NCBI RefSeq assembly: GCF_001949145.1
Contig: NW_019091376.1
Span: 123,867-187,866, forward strand
Direction: 5' to 3'
Length of the DNA stretch: 64,000 bases
Source of the DNA: Acanthaster planci
Taxonomy: Eukaryota; Echinodermata; Asteroidea; Valvatida; Acanthasteridae
The translations under genes and the position numbers were made by a program. The notes beneath the pieces are model-generated. The model ran no database searches. It was not told the origin of the DNA and saw only the letters and a list, made by a program, of their open reading frames with translations. Below are positions 22,739 to 36,099 of this stretch, piece after piece; the stretch's first letter is position 1; the number at the start of each line of letters is the position of its first letter.

Positions 22739-25700
22739 ATGCTTTTCGAGGACATCTTGCATCATGTTGGGAATTTCGGCAAGTACCAAAAACTCGTAGT
22801 CCTGGCTCTATGCCTGATACAGCTTCCAACAGCGTGTCAGTTCCTAGCTCAAGTGTTCCTGGCCGCCAACACCGATCATTGGTGCTTGATTCCGGCAAGC
22901 GAGGCTATCAACTGCACTCAACTTCAGCTGGACTCTGTGTCTGCCTGTCAGGAGGCACAGAAGAACGAGAGCATACCGTATGAGCTGGACGACGACGGGA
23001 AGCGAGTTTATTCCTCGTGTGAGCGGTACGCGACTGCTGAGGACGATGGCGATCAAGGTTGGAATTCCACGGATGTCATCGCCTGTGATGCTGGGTGGGA
23101 TTTTGACCGGTCGCGCTACAAGTCCACAATCAACGAGGAGGTATGTCATCTCAGTAAAGGTTGTAAATTCTCGCATTAATTTTGCAACAGCCACAACATC
23201 CAAATCAACTAAATGTACAACAACATCAACAACATCGGTAACCATCACAACATCAACAACAACTACAACAACCACAATCGACAACCACCACAACCAACAA
23301 GAAGTAGATTCAGAAAGTTGTTCGATTTTCACAAAATTGGTGTCAAAATGACTGCTAAGAGGTACTCAAAAAGTCCTGAAGGCTCAGCTTTTAAAAACTG
23401 CACTGCGGTGATAACGGGAACAGAATGAAAGTCAAAAAGAGAAAAAGCGAGTTCGTTGTTGACGAGTACTTTGTCCATCTCCCTTAAACTCCCCCACCCC
23501 TTTGGAAAAAAAAGTACTTCTTCCCCTCCCAAAAAAATCCTGGGGACACCCATTCATGGTAACCTTATATGAAGTGTGAACGGCTGTGAACGAGATAAAT
23601 ATTTTCATTTTTCTTGCGCCTGTTGAATTTCTTTGTCTGCATAATGTAATGTGTAAATTTTATCTACACCACCAACAGAATAACCTTTGAAAATCATTGA
23701 TTTCGTTTTCCGTTGAGTGTTAAGGATTATGACAGCCCTAGAGGGCAATCACACGTCGCAAATGTCTGTAACTATTAATTTATGAAAATATTTGAGACGT
23801 GGCAAATATTTTGACAAACACATCCGAAGATATTTGCAACGGGTGATGTCCTTTCAGGGCCACCATAAAGACTACTCGCCGCTGAAAAAACAAAATTGAT
23901 TCGCGTAGGTTGCTTCTCCGCATCACCGCCCCACACATGGTCTCCCGTATTTCAAATTCTTTGAAATACTTGCGATAATTACAATTAATTCTTTAAAAAA
24001 TGATCGCGGGCCACAGAGCTGAAAGCCTTATATGTCTTTGTCTTTTCTTTGATTGTTTGTATGTTTATTTGGGTGTCTCTTTCATTTTTCAGTTCAGTCT
24101 GGTTTGTGAGCGGGGAGATTTCGCTGGTATTGCTCAGTCTGTCTGGTTCGTAGGTTTACTAGCGGGTTCCTTTGTGTGGGGATCGGTAGCTGACTGGTGA
24201 GTTTTTGCAGATTTGAATCGAAACGATAACCATGAACTGCTTGTTGGTAAATTGAATGATGATTCGTTCCCTCTTTTCCGCGGTTGTTTGTGTATTCTTA
24301 ATTAGTTTGGTTCCATTTCTTGACCTCCTAATGGCATTTTAGCTCAAACGATAAAAGTTCGTCTCCAAGGGGAGTCGACTGTAAAATGATATTATTTAAA
24401 TCAGTAATACAGAGCATTGAGACATCTGAATATTTCGAGTTTAACTCAAAAACAGGTTTAGGCCTACTCCGTGTTTTGGATGCATGGAACTGCGCTCGTT
24501 TACTTAAAGCGCTACATCGTGCACAATTATAATTATACACTCCGAGTAGAAAATACCCATTAATGGCCAGGATGGCACAAAAGCGTGAGCAGCCCATTAA
24601 AAATGTGCATATGGGTGTAAATTTCATGGCCATTTACTCTCAGATTTTGAAATTTCTAAAATCATCATGGCTTTTATTTTCTAGTTGAAACATGTTTTTG
24701 AGTACAAAATGAAGACTGCAAAAAATAATTTCTTTCGTATAAAGTGCACGCAGTCGACAAAAATCAGCAGGGCTGCCTTTTGCATGCATGAGCTAAAAAC
24801 AAACTTTGCGATTCGGGGAACTTTGCAGACTTCGCGCGAGAGGTGAGTCGCGGGCAACACGGTTTCCGAAATCTCAGATTCAATCCTGTAATTATTGTTC
24901 ATATTATTATTTATATCTTATGACACCAAAAGCGCCTAACTTTAGCTCGTAAACCTGAAGAAACCTGTAAAGGGGGTACCGCTCTGACATGGTTTCCTTT
25001 CTAATTTTGAGGTTTGAGCTCGAGAAAATAATACATTAGTTTTTAAGAGCAGAATATAATCGTCTAACTTGAAAGTCCCCTATATAGGAGTAAGTATATT
25101 TATTTACTTCATCAGTTTCAATTGTATATATGTTGACCAAGACGCAATTATTTTCTTAATTCAGTCAACTGGCCAAATAAAGAAATGCCCCAATCTGTGG
25201 CCTATCGCATATATATCCAATCCCTGATAATGTCAACCACCAACAAGCTGACCCAGGCTGTGTGCTGTATGCTTAAATACTCCATTTGATATACTTTGGT
25301 TTACTTGTGTTTCTGTTTTCTTGCCTCTTCTCTTTTTTTGCCAGGCTTGGCCGAAAGTTTGCCTTCTTCTTCAGTCTTTTTCTCGTCACTATTTCATCCA
25401 TTGTGACGAGTTTTGTACCCAACTTTGCAGCTTACATGGCTATGCGGTTCATCACTGCAGCTTGTGGCTACGGAGCTAGCCTGATAGCTTCCATTGCATG
25501 TGGGTATTCAATTTCTTGCCTTTCTCAATTCTACAGAAATTGGATTTCAGCCTCCATCAAAAGTGCAGCAAAGTCCGAGAGGCAGTTCAGCAATTGTTGT
25601 CGTTTGCCCTATTAAACGAAACATTGCACGTAATACTGAACCACCTGATTGCAACAAAATTTGCTCTCTTTTTTATGCTTATGCTTGCAACCCATAACTT

Positions 25701-28700
25701 TGCACGTGTAAAATGTGCGAAGTCGGGCTAATTACAAGTTCATGTCTTCTTGAGATAATGAGCGTGTGTATTTTTTGGTTAATAAGAAGCGATATTTGAC
25801 GAGGGACCTCATAATTTTTATATATTCTAAATGTTGCATTACATTTTATAATATTCAACCCCTCAAGCTACAGCTTTAGATTACTTTACTCCAAGGCAAA
25901 AGCTCCAACCTGTCAGTCATTGATGCTGTATGGTTGTATTATTTGTCAACAGCAACGGAGATAGTTGGGCCTCAGAAACGTGTTTTGGTTGGTACTCTGC
26001 ACTCGATCGCCTTCGCACTGGGTTTCTTGCTCTTATCCTTTGTGGCTTTCTTTGTACGGGAATGGCGCCATCTACAGTTGGCAATATCACTTCCTTATAT
26101 CCCTGGATTCCTACTGATCCTGTAAGTATATACATGTACTTGAGGAGAAATTAACAACAAAGGGGAATAAGTGGCTCTTTCTTCCTTCACTACAACTTTA
26201 AAGGAAAAAGTGGATATTCTGCTTTGCGTGTTTTCATGTTGATTACTACATGTATTGCGTGTTTAAACAATACAAACAAGATCTTCACACGTTTTCATTC
26301 AAGTGAACAGAAGGTGAAAGTTTTTCATTTCTCAGGAAAAAACTTTCCACAATATGCACGTGACAGTGCTACTTTGATGGTTTTGCACAAGTCAGTCTTT
26401 GTCAAAGAGCATACGAACATGACTCTGTCCTTAATTAAAAAATCTTCCACCAACAATTTCTCCTGGAATATCGCAAAACTGTTTAAGATGAAGACCAAGA
26501 CTCAGTACAGTCAGTTCCATATGTGATCTGTTTCGTGATTTGTGTGCCAACAATCGTATCCTCCCTGAGTGATCCCAATTCACCACTTCCCAGGTTTGTG
26601 TTGTATTAATGGGGGGTGATCCCTGGCTTTACTGTGTTTTGGGTTTCATGGCTTCCGACTACGCTGAAGCAAAGACATTGACACATGGGAAGAGCCGCCA
26701 ACAGAGGGCTAGATAGCTCAGTTGGAGGAGCAGCGGTACGGTATCCCGGAGGTCGCAGGTTCAGATCCGGGTTCAGTCAATTACTTAGTTCGTCTTGATC
26801 CTGTTGCATAGTTTATTGTAACCGTTTTTTACGACCTTGCTAACTGGGAAGCGTATTTTTTCCTAGGAGGGTTGGGGGTAGTTATCATATATGGGCGTGG
26901 TTAACTGCAAGCTCGATCAGGTTAATGGACATTTAGAAACTTGATTGCTAGGGTAACTGTCGGGTTTTACTTTACTATTGTAAAAACATTCTCCAACCGA
27001 CTAATTACCACCAAGAAAAACAATTACTAGCCTACGTAATAAACTTGAACCCTCGGTTTGTTGGTTCTAAGTAGACCTATAACGCTTTCCTTACAAAAAG
27101 CTAGCCTGCAAGTCGGTAAGGAAAGCAATTTTGTTGAGTCTTACACTTAAAAGTTTGTGTACCCCATTTATGGAAATTGCCCCCACTCCCTACACAAAAC
27201 GCATGCGCAACGTTTCAGATACACCCATTTCACTATAATCACCCTTAAACCTCCAAGGGAAAAAATACGCAACCGGGAAAATCGAAGTTGATACGACTCC
27301 GTGTTCGGTTCAAAACCTTGCGAAAATAAGTTGAACAAATTACATTGTCAACAGGCATTTGGGAGTTTCATTCATGACAGCACAACTGTCATCATTGTGA
27401 TCAAAACTCATGTAATTCCAGTCCTTATTCCTGAAGGAAAATTTGTTCAAACTCTTCCAATTAATCACTTAATAGTTATATGCGATAAGCAGTTTTGTAG
27501 TTTGTGGGATGGAATTTACGGTCAGCCCAGTCTGGTATGACACACGCCTCCGAATTAAGTGTTAACTGTTACAGAAGCAGGACATGCTGTTCAAACTGGG
27601 TGAACCCAAGTTATTTGTCAAATGACATCTGCTTACAGACGTGATGACACTGCACATTATCAAAATGAAGTACGGAGGGACAGATTTATGTACTTTTTCA
27701 TTACCCCATGTATGCCTTAAACATTGGCCAAGAATTCAATCATTTCCCTGCTTTCGTCGGCAGAATCTTTCCTGAGTCACCGCGTTGGCTGATATCGAAA
27801 GGCAAGTTCAGTGAAGCTAAGAAGATCATCCGTAAAATTGCCAAAGTCAACGGCACAACGGTTTCTGAGGACGTAATTAATAAGAGTCGTGAAACTGGAC
27901 CTACCGACGAACAGAAAAAGGTATTATGTAGAATGCAAATTGTGATGGTTGGGCCTATTGATCAATATTTTCTCAACGTACTTTTCCAAATCCATGGTTT
28001 TTCCACGTAATGAAACACTTGAAGACTTCAGTTAAAATCCTCTGGTGCACCGACTTCGTATTTAACTGATCATGGGCCCAACTCCGTCAATGTCATATAG
28101 CCATTTGTAATCATGCCCCCAGCCCCAAACACCCTTGTAGTGGCATTTAAATTGATTTGAGGGTGTCCCTGGGCATCTACCAATGCCTACCAAAAAAAAG
28201 AAGAAAAAAAGGTCAGAATACGGCAACAGTACATTTTATCCAGTCCAGGGGGAGGGGCCACTAAGTCAACAAAAATGGGATCCCCCCACAAGATGAAACA
28301 ACTCGGACTGCTGTCTAGACAGCTCAGAGACACATCAGAGAGACTGACAATAGATATATGACAGGCAGCCTTTGTGTAATCGACCCCATAAGGGCCACGT
28401 GGCAGAGAGATTATAGTACGTATTCCTATGGGACTGAACAAGAGGCTGGCTCTGGTGAAACTTATACCAGCCAAGGGGAAGTTCCTACCTCAAAGGCGGC
28501 TAAACTAGGTTATTCAGCATCGGCAGAGGTAGGTTGGTTTATAAGGTCTTTGCATTTGGCCGTAAAAAAATTTTAATTAAGAAATTACGAAAATGGCCGT
28601 CAATAGCTGACTGAGGGCGCTCTGCACAAGGCTTTAAAATGATGCCAGTACCTCTTATACTACTCATAGTTTCGGCATTTCCCTGGCAGTGTCAGTCTTT

Positions 28701-31700
28701 CCAACTTGAAATGCTAACCCTTTAGCGTAAAATAAGTTAAAAGGATTCCGTTGAGTTGTTGCTAAATGGTTCGGAAGCAAGTGATACAACAAACTTAATT
28801 CAAAATCTGTTTCCACAAGTATTACACATGCAATTGAAAAAAAAAGACAGAGTGCTTTGAAAGACTATTGTATAGTTACGATCCCGTTCGTTCCAAAGCA
28901 CAGATAATTTCTAGATTTTTGGACGAAAAATTGATTTAGTTTTCTGCACAGCAAAGAACTCATCCCCTGTACCCAACGTGTGCTCCAAATACGCCAGGAT
29001 TATTCTAACAATAAATGATTATGATTTGAACATGTATATGATCATGTACTTACTGTCAGGAGGTTCCGTCTGATGCAGCACGACGAGTGACACACTTGGA
29101 TCTCTTCCGAACCCCCAACTTGCGGAAGAAAACTCTAGTAATGTGCCTTGACTGGTGAGGAGAGTGGGTTGTCATGAGACGGTTGGTGGTGAAAGAAAAC
29201 CAACAGTCCTTTTTGTCTGTCCTGGGCACGCACGCGCACTGCATCACTTAGGTTTGGTCCCCAGAGACCGTGAGTGCATTTTTAGTTTATCACTGCCGAG
29301 ACTTTTGGGGTTGAAATTCTAATCAGTATGGAAACAAAGGGGGAAACAACGAAATCTGAGTGTGATGTCGATCTGTTACTTTTGGGGTCAACCTACCTTA
29401 GTCAAAAGCCATCTTGCTGGCCACTGACCTTAGCATGATTCAGTGCGCATGCGCACAAGCTAAACGATAGGTTCAAACATACGTGGCATGCACGTGTAAA
29501 TCTGAGCACAAATTGAAAGGACCCTTTGTCTGCAGCCACCAAGCGTCTCCCAAGCCCCCAATGAAATCTACGTATTCCTTTGTGAAGTGAAGTAACTGTA
29601 CAGATGTAGGCCTTACATTCTATTTTTCTGGCTTTGTGTGGCTGGGCGAAAATGCCGGATTTACTCTCACTTCTCCGCCAGAACTATAGAGGGGTTTCAC
29701 ATCAGCGCCGTCTGCGCATATCAGCATCGAAACTGAGGCTCCTTGTATTATCTTCCTCGCGCGCGCCCGCGGAGTCGACACAGTACATGCAGTGTCCGGT
29801 TCGTAAGTGTGACGCCACTTCAGTTTAAACCACGCCCTCTGCACATGCAGATACACGACCATCGCCGGTACGTTAGTAGTAAATTGCCGTTATTGTTTCT
29901 CTGCCACTAAATTTTGCAACGTGAAAAGTCTAAAATGTAACATACCTGTGTGTATTTTGTGTCTTGACTCCTCACTTTCAATCGTGTGATCGACGATGAA
30001 GCCGACACATACTGCCTCGATCGTTTTCAAACGCGGAAGTGCGCAGATCGACGCTAAAAGTGTCGTATTGGGATCCCTCTAAAGGTTGACTGTCAGATTC
30101 TGTAGTTGGGTTTTCTCGGGTTGATCTTTGTTAGCATGGTAGGCCATAGAACTGAACCGACGAGTCGGTTCCAATTTTGTTTTGTTATTTTCTTGTAGGT
30201 TTGCTGCCATCATGGTGTTTTACGGGCTGTCTCTGAGTACTCAAGCCCTTGGTGTCGACGACTACATCGCTGCCTTCGTGTCCGGAGCTGTTGAGATTCC
30301 AAGCTACCTTTTCTGTTGGTTCATAATGGAGCGAATCGGCAGGCGTCTCTCATTGGTCGGATTCTACATTTCTGCAGGAGTATTCTGTTTCATCAGCATT
30401 TTCATTCGTGAGTTTTACGCATGCACACATTGATACATGTGCATGTACTTACAAGTGGTTGCAAGGGTTTGGAACATTGTGACGGACCAACATCAGCCTG
30501 GCCAAATTGTTCATTGGTGCAGGGTAGAGCCTAGTCTTGGTTGCAAGACATTCCAGTTCCACGACACAACCATTACATACGTGTACACACATATATGTGC
30601 ATTACAGGTACATGTTCAGGGCGCTGTCACATCACGAATCGCTATCACAGGATAACGATTTGTGGTGATAGCGAGCTCTAAAAGTGTACGTATGCGGTTT
30701 GTGTTGCGGAATGACTACTGGAAGGTCTTGGAACCAAGACTAGGCAGAGCCAAACAAATTGATTTGATGTCCGTTGTTGTCAAGCTTAAACAGAAAAAAA
30801 AAACTAGTTGCTCCTGTTATGCCTAAGGATCTTTAGCCTTACAGATTACCCCTAACTGTACCTCCGATTTATTTGCTTCCATGGTGTGTTCGAAACAGCC
30901 TTGGGTCCAGCGCGGGCAGCAGTAGCCATGGCAGGGAAGTTTGCTGTCAGCGGGGCTTTCAGCCACATCTACATCTACTCCTGTGAAATCTATCCGACGG
31001 TTGTCAGGTTTGAAGGCCCTCGATCTTGTAGCATTTGTTTCAAACAAATTAGAGATATTCATATTGCAGAGAAAACGTTCAGAATGAAATATATAGGACT
31101 TGGTCTTAAGGTTGTCTTTTAAACTAGCTTTATGACTCGTTTCATTGAAGCCTCATGTTTGCACTTATGGTAGAGGAGGCGGATTAAGGGAAAAGCTTGC
31201 TTACACAGAATGAAAACGTGGGTGCACTTGAACAACATTAATCCACGGTGCCCTCTAGGCAGGATTTGAACGTGAGGAATTGTAGTGCAAGGAGAAGATA
31301 TAATTATTAACCCTGGGACTAATGCCATATTTAAAGGGCTGAAATTATCTTCTCTATAATGCAGGAGCATCGGCATGGGTATGTCTTCCATGGCAGGGCG
31401 TATCAGCGGCATTCTCTGCCCCATCATTCTGCTCCTTGGCAAGTACTGGGAACCGCTTCCTCTGTGTGTCTTCGCTGGAAGCTCCTTACTGGCCGGGACA
31501 CTGTCGCTGATGCTGCCTGAAACCCTGGGCCGGGAATTGCCTGACACCATCGAGGAAGGGGAGAAGTTTGGAAGTACGTCTTTACTGACAAAATCTCTTA
31601 CCTCTACCACGACGACTTTACCACAAACATAGAACGACTTAACATGCTGTGCACAGCTTAATAAACAGCAATAAAAAGTCACCACAGCGCACCTAAAAGG

Positions 31701-32589
31701 ACAAACGCAACAATCTAAAACGAATAGCGCATACAGACTAAACACTTTAGGGTATGGAATTAAACACAGTAAGCAAAGCAAAATCAGAGAGCAGAAAGCA
31801 TTGTTTGATTCTTGAATGTTTGTATTTTTTGCCTATTTTTGTATTATTGATATATATATATATATATAAGTCTGTTGTGAGCTGCACTTTTTAAGTGGTG
31901 AAGATGCAAAATTTTGGCAGCTTTTCAAGTCAAAGAAAACTTTCGATTTTTTTTCATATTTCGCTGTTTATGGACATACTTCGTTTTCTCGTTGTTTTAC
32001 CGTTTTTTTCGTGAACAATATGGCAAGTTTGACGTGAAGTTTAGTTCGACCAGTTGTCAGATGCTTTTTAACAATGCGCGCGCAGTTCATTTGACACTCG
32101 ATCGACCCTAGTTGGCCATTTTTTTTTAAATCTCATTATTTCTCACATTTCGAAGTTGGCTAGGATTCTCGCAGCGCACACGGTCAATGAAATCTCGTAC
32201 ATTTATTTTCATGTGAATGGTCCCCTCCGTAATGATAAATGAAATTGGTTATTGACAACCAGCGGTGTGACCATACCCTGGGGCCTGCTGGTTACAAACG
32301 GTGGACTAGCTTGTCCAAACCTTCCATCTTTCGGGCGGTGCTAGTCGAGCCGTACATTGTCGTCGCTCAAACTTGCGCTAGTTAAGAGTTAACCAGCATT
32401 AATCAACTTTGTACAGATTATTTCACATGAATGTTTTGTTTGATTACAACCCTTGTTGCAGAGGGCCCGGGATCTCATCTGTTCAGCAAGAGTGACCAGG
32501 ATAACACTACCACCACCGCCAGCCATCTTAGCAACTACTTGCCTCTGTCAAGACTCGACAGAAAATCCGATGAAAATGTGTCTGTTTGA
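22739..32589 (+). CDS. SLC22-family organic ion transporter, tandem copy A
   Basis: Exons: 22739-23140, 24093-24196, 25345-25499, 25953-26121, 27764-27920, 29060-29154, 30199-30407, 30899-31007, 31365-31573, 32462-32589 (1737 nt, 578 aa plus stop); all borders GT/AG and phases agree. It is a 12-TM major facilitator protein of the plasma membrane; SLC22 members move organic cations, carnitine, zwitterions or anions. Visible hallmarks: TM1 near 18-40; a large extracellular loop with six cysteines (C49, C59, C70, C94, C116, C139) and glycosylation sites N58, N76 and N109; MFS motif DWLGRK (168-173); PESPRWLISKGKF (from about 280); the second MFS motif ERIGRR (405-410); PETLG after TM12 (518-522); and a hydrophilic tail ending DENVSV. 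The substrate cannot be read from sequence, and cation versus anion specificity stays open. Introns hold a CAA-rich microsatellite, a tRNA-like SINE and a MITE. Confidence 0.92.
23184..23305. repeat. CAA/ACA-rich microsatellite
   Basis: Imperfect runs of CAACAT and CAACAA units lie about 45 bp after the exon 1 donor of SLC22 copy A. The matching intron of copy B lacks it. Confidence 0.8.
26706..26790 (+). repeat. tRNA-like SINE head in SLC22A intron 4
   Basis: It contains a canonical Pol III A box (TAGCTCAGTTGG) and a B-box-like GGTTCAGATCC about 40 bp later. The sequences where acceptor-stem strands should pair do not complement each other, so I read it as the tRNA-derived head of a SINE and not a functional tRNA gene. 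It lies between exons 4 and 5. The tail was not delimited. Confidence 0.55.
29785..29870 (+). repeat. MITE family E, partial copy
   Basis: GTCCGGTTCGTAAGTGTGAC followed by ACTTCAGTTTAAACCACGCC and TGCACATG matches the left part of the element at 34547-34719. The right end was not found. It lies in SLC22A intron 6. Confidence 0.6.
30529..30745. mobile_element. MITE family G in SLC22A intron 7
   Basis: Terminal inverted repeats: GCCTAGTCTTGGTTGCAAGA at the left, and the reverse complement of the right end reads GCCTAGTCTTGGTTCCAAGA. The centre has another inverted pair (ATCGCTATCAC and GTGATAGCG around ATAACGATT). It is 217 bp, non-coding, and absent from the matching intron of copy B. Confidence 0.8.
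31849..31868. repeat. (AT)n microsatellite
   Basis: Ten AT units in SLC22A intron 9. Confidence 0.85.
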
Positions 32590-33238
32590 AATCCTTGCAG
32601 TTGGATTGTTGAGCGTCAAGTTACACCAATGCATCAGTTACTTTCCAATCGGATGCTTTTCCAAAGAGAAGAGAGTTTTTCGTGTATTTTTTTGACGATT
32701 TTATGAAATTGGTGTGAAACTAAGTTTTGCTTGCCATTTCAGTTTTTTTGGGGGGGGAAAGCCTGTATTTAGGTACTCTACCTATTTAACTCCTTGGCCA
32801 AAGGAAAATGAGGAAAACTGGCAACTGTAAAACAGTAACATTTAAGTTTGAATATTTATAATTTCAGGGGCCACGATCTGTGAACGTCTATGAGAGCTCG
32901 TTCTGCTGAAAGGGTTACAGCCGTTACAATACGGCCGATATAAAATTTAAGAATGTTTTCGAACCGAGTTTAGTTGGAAGAGGGGTAATAACTTTATTTC
33001 TTAAAACGATTGTTCATTCAAATTCGGCAGTGCAATCACTTCCAAGAAAGTTGCTAATATATTGCCTGCTTTAATTTCATGGTGTATACTGTATAATTAA
33101 TTTTGTAATTTTTTTTAGCCCTGCCCGACGTGTATTATAATATTATAATAGTTGTTTGCGGTACCTGCTGCTACATCTGACTCGAACCAGCAAGTCGACA
33201 CCGGCAAGCTCGGTGGTTGAGCGTGTAAGACGTCTGCA

Positions 33239-33683
33239 CCGCGGACGTATATAAAAAAAACTGGACGTGCAATGCCTTTGTATGAAATAGAAGCCAACCA
33301 GCCGCCATTTTATCGAGCCGAATACAGATGCGCGGGTTGGCTCGCTTCTATGGACGCCAGAGAGAACAAAGGCGGGCATTGCCAGGCAAGCTTCGTATTT
33401 GGCTCTGTAAAATGGCTGCTAGTGGATTCAGTGATTTCTACAAGCTGATTAAGGGCATTGCGAGTCCAGACTTTCTTTTATATATACCCAGCAAGAAATG
33501 AGACCGAGGGGTACCCCCAACATGTCTAATCCCTATACACATTCCAGACTATTGTTACATAATACACCCACCCCAAGATGTCTGAAAGGAATTCCCCAGA
33601 TTCCTGCGAGACAATGACCAACACAAAGCAGGGGGGTTCTCTCCGTCTCATACCTTGCTGCGTATGCTTTTATTCGTCCGTGG
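33239..33683. mobile_element. MITE family B, copy 2, split by a MITE A insertion
   Basis: The left end reads GCGGACGTATATAAAAAAAA then CTGGACGTGCAATGCC. The right end, resumed after the nested element, is the inverted form (GGCATTGCGAGTCCAG, then CGTCCG). The body matches copy 1 at about 10575-10816. MITE A interrupts it at 33483-33666. Confidence 0.75.
33483..33666 (-). mobile_element. MITE family A, copy 2, nested in MITE B
   Basis: The reverse complement of the element at 20707-20885: it begins TATACCCAGCAAGAAATGAG and ends CTCATACCTTGCTGCGTATG. Flanks are CTTTTATA (33475-33482) and CTTTTATT (33667-33674), a 7-of-8 match consistent with the 8-bp duplication seen at copy 1. Confidence 0.82.
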
Positions 33684-34123
33684 TCTACACTAGTAAGCAG
33701 GAAGTCGTGGGCCCAGGTCCCACCCAAGTACGCTTTCGGTTTTTCTTCACAAGTCTTCGGGGTAAATACTGAATATACAGTGTTATATTACACATCGGGT
33801 AGGGCCAAAAAAAATCCGGCGCAAATTCATCCTTGAAAATAGTACAGACCTTTTTAACCCACGTGACTGGATTGCGCTAAATGTAAACAATACCGCCACA
33901 TGGGGACCGCCTTGGCCACGGTGATCGCATAATCCTACGGACAGCTTCAACCACGTGCAAGCGCACGCGCGAACGCTGCATGCTTAACTAGTTTATTTTG
34001 AATAAGTAGATTACCATCACAACATACCCACTCATTACCATCACAACACATCGCAGTCCAGCACGATTGGGACATCACAGGAAAAATATGAAGTCGTCAT
34101 CCCAAGGTGATCCACCGAGCACA

Positions 34124-34310
34124 TCGACAAGAATATAATATCAAATCAGTGCTACGAAATGTGTGATTGCCGAGCTTTCGGCAACTGAGTACCTTCTTCA
34201 TGGCAAGCAGATTCAGTTCTGATCTGCTTGCCCTGAAGAAGGTACTCAGTTACCGAAAGCTCGGCAATCACATATTTCAGAGCACTGATTTGATATTATA
34301 TTCTTGTCGA
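34124..34310. repeat. Long palindrome (88-bp arms, 11-bp loop)
   Basis: Left arm 34124-34211 and right arm 34223-34310 are complementary with about five mismatches. The left arm begins TCGACAAGAATATAATATC and the right arm ends with its reverse complement. The loop (TTCAGTTCTGA, overlapping the arm edge) is itself partly self-complementary. The DNA can form a hairpin almost 190 nt long. No coding content; origin unknown. Confidence 0.93.
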
Positions 34311-34546
34311 TATTCTGATCAAGGTGCTACGCAGCCCTTCTATATTTCTCTGATCCACGGAACATTCTGTTTTTCTAAAGCAAAAACACCTCTCCCACAG
34401 ATTCTGCTTGATAGCGATAACTGATTTATCTATATGAAATATATATAAAAGGTACGTCTATTTGAACGAGGTATATATGTTTAAAATTTACCAGCACTTT
34501 TCCAGACTACCTCTTCACGACCATGTTTGTTCCCAGCGCTGTGCAT

Positions 34547-34719
34547 CCGGTTCGTAAGTGTGACATCACTTCAGTTTAAACCACGCCCACTGCACATGGT
34601 CTGTACATAGAGTTACGTGCATTTATCACCGTTTCCATGGAGTAATGGAACCGGAAGTTAACGCACAACTTTAGCGATCGTCCAATGGCAGCCTTTGTGA
34701 CGAAGTCACGAACCGGATA
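34547..34719. mobile_element. MITE family E
   Basis: The left end ATCCGGTTCGTAAGTGTGAC and the right end GAAGTCACGAACCGGAT are inverted copies with small differences. About 173 bp, non-coding. A partial relative is at 29785-29870. Confidence 0.65.
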
Positions 34720-36099
34720 GTGCTAGTACTTTGGAATATGCGCAGCGCCCATACTAGTATGCATGCATATTCGACGGGTATACTACATTGATTCACATAG
34801 CAAAAACAGTGACTGTCAAATAACTATCTCTCGGCCATTCAAGAATCAGAACCTGTAGATATTTGCTACACTACTGCGTATTGGTTCTTATTAAACAGGG
34901 AAATGCCTTAATAGACAGGAAGGGCAAGTCCCCCCCCCCACGCCACGGATGGGGTTTGGGTTTGGTGACGGGGTTTATGTTAAAATTTTAAAACTTAACC
35001 TTTAATCTTAAACTTTTGGTAGAAAAAAATTGTATCTTTTGAAGTAAAGTTTTGTTTGGAATTGGTTACCGGCACTGTGTATCACCCATCCAAGCAACCA
35101 TACATGTCATATGGTCACCCCACATTGATTTTAATTAATTTTAATGATTTTTCACGAGAGTTCTGATGCAGTTGTGTTGTTTAAGGTGGTATATAGGCGA
35201 ACACCATTTGCAGTTGTCGTTATTTTTCAAAAATTTACCGACTTCTTGTTCATTTATTTGTGTATCATTTAATGGGCTTGTTTCGTTTTAGTTCATCGGT
35301 TTGAAAAAATCAAGAAAACACTGCTCGTTTTTGACACCCAAAACTCATGTAATTTATCTTGCGAAAGTCCATAAACCATAGGACGTTCCCGAGTGCCTAG
35401 ATAATGCCACAGCGGGATCTACTGACCGAAGATGCTCACAGAAGTTCTTTTTTTTTCAAAGGTTGGGAAAATTTACCACAGCTTTGTGTCTCTTCCCTCA
35501 ACAATGTAACGCTGTGGATTTGTCGAATTAAGAGCACTTCGTTGCGAAGCAAAGTGACTGCCGTCACCGCAGTCACGGCTTTGCGACGTGCACTACCGCA
35601 CGTCTATGTGTGACTGACTCCGATCGTGGACGAAGGATTAAACACGTCGGTCCAAAACCGTCCACACGAACGTTAGTGAAAATCATGAACAATAATTATG
35701 AGTGTGGTCTAAGCCTGTGGAAGATGTACCTTTGTAAAAGACACGTTCTTGGACTTATTCATTTTAGTATCAGAACATAATAAAAATCTTTCACCTTCAT
35801 TGGTATGTGCGTTACTGTCTGTTGTTTGTGCAGTGCACAGTACGTTCAGTTTGCTTGACTGCGATACGTGTGTTCTTCAATCCCAGAGGTACGTTGGTGG
35901 TGTCCCCTTATGTAACCAGGAAAGTGAACTGCCACCTCTTAAAAGAATCATTCTACCTTTGGAGGGTCAAATACAATCAAATTCATTCTGGTATCAAACC
36001 AACAAGGGTCTGTCCTGTAGTGCCGTGAGGTTGAGACGTGCCTATCTAGTGAATTAAGAGTTGACGCGTACTAACAACAACCACAATTAGAAGCCATTA

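Noticed and set aside
25498-25502. Downstream donor in SLC22A exon 3 (TGTGG then GTATTC)
   Set aside because: It would put exon 4 out of frame in both paralogues. The donor at T|GTGGGT keeps phase in both copies.
26706-26790. Functional tRNA gene
   Set aside because: The A box is good, but the acceptor-stem positions do not pair and the B box deviates, so a SINE head fits better.
34223-34310. Hammerhead-ribozyme-like core (CTGAAGA, short stem, GAAA) in the palindrome
   Set aside because: An extra A follows the first core box and breaks the expected stem II closing pair, and no suitable cleavage triplet with stems I and III was found. Probably chance.
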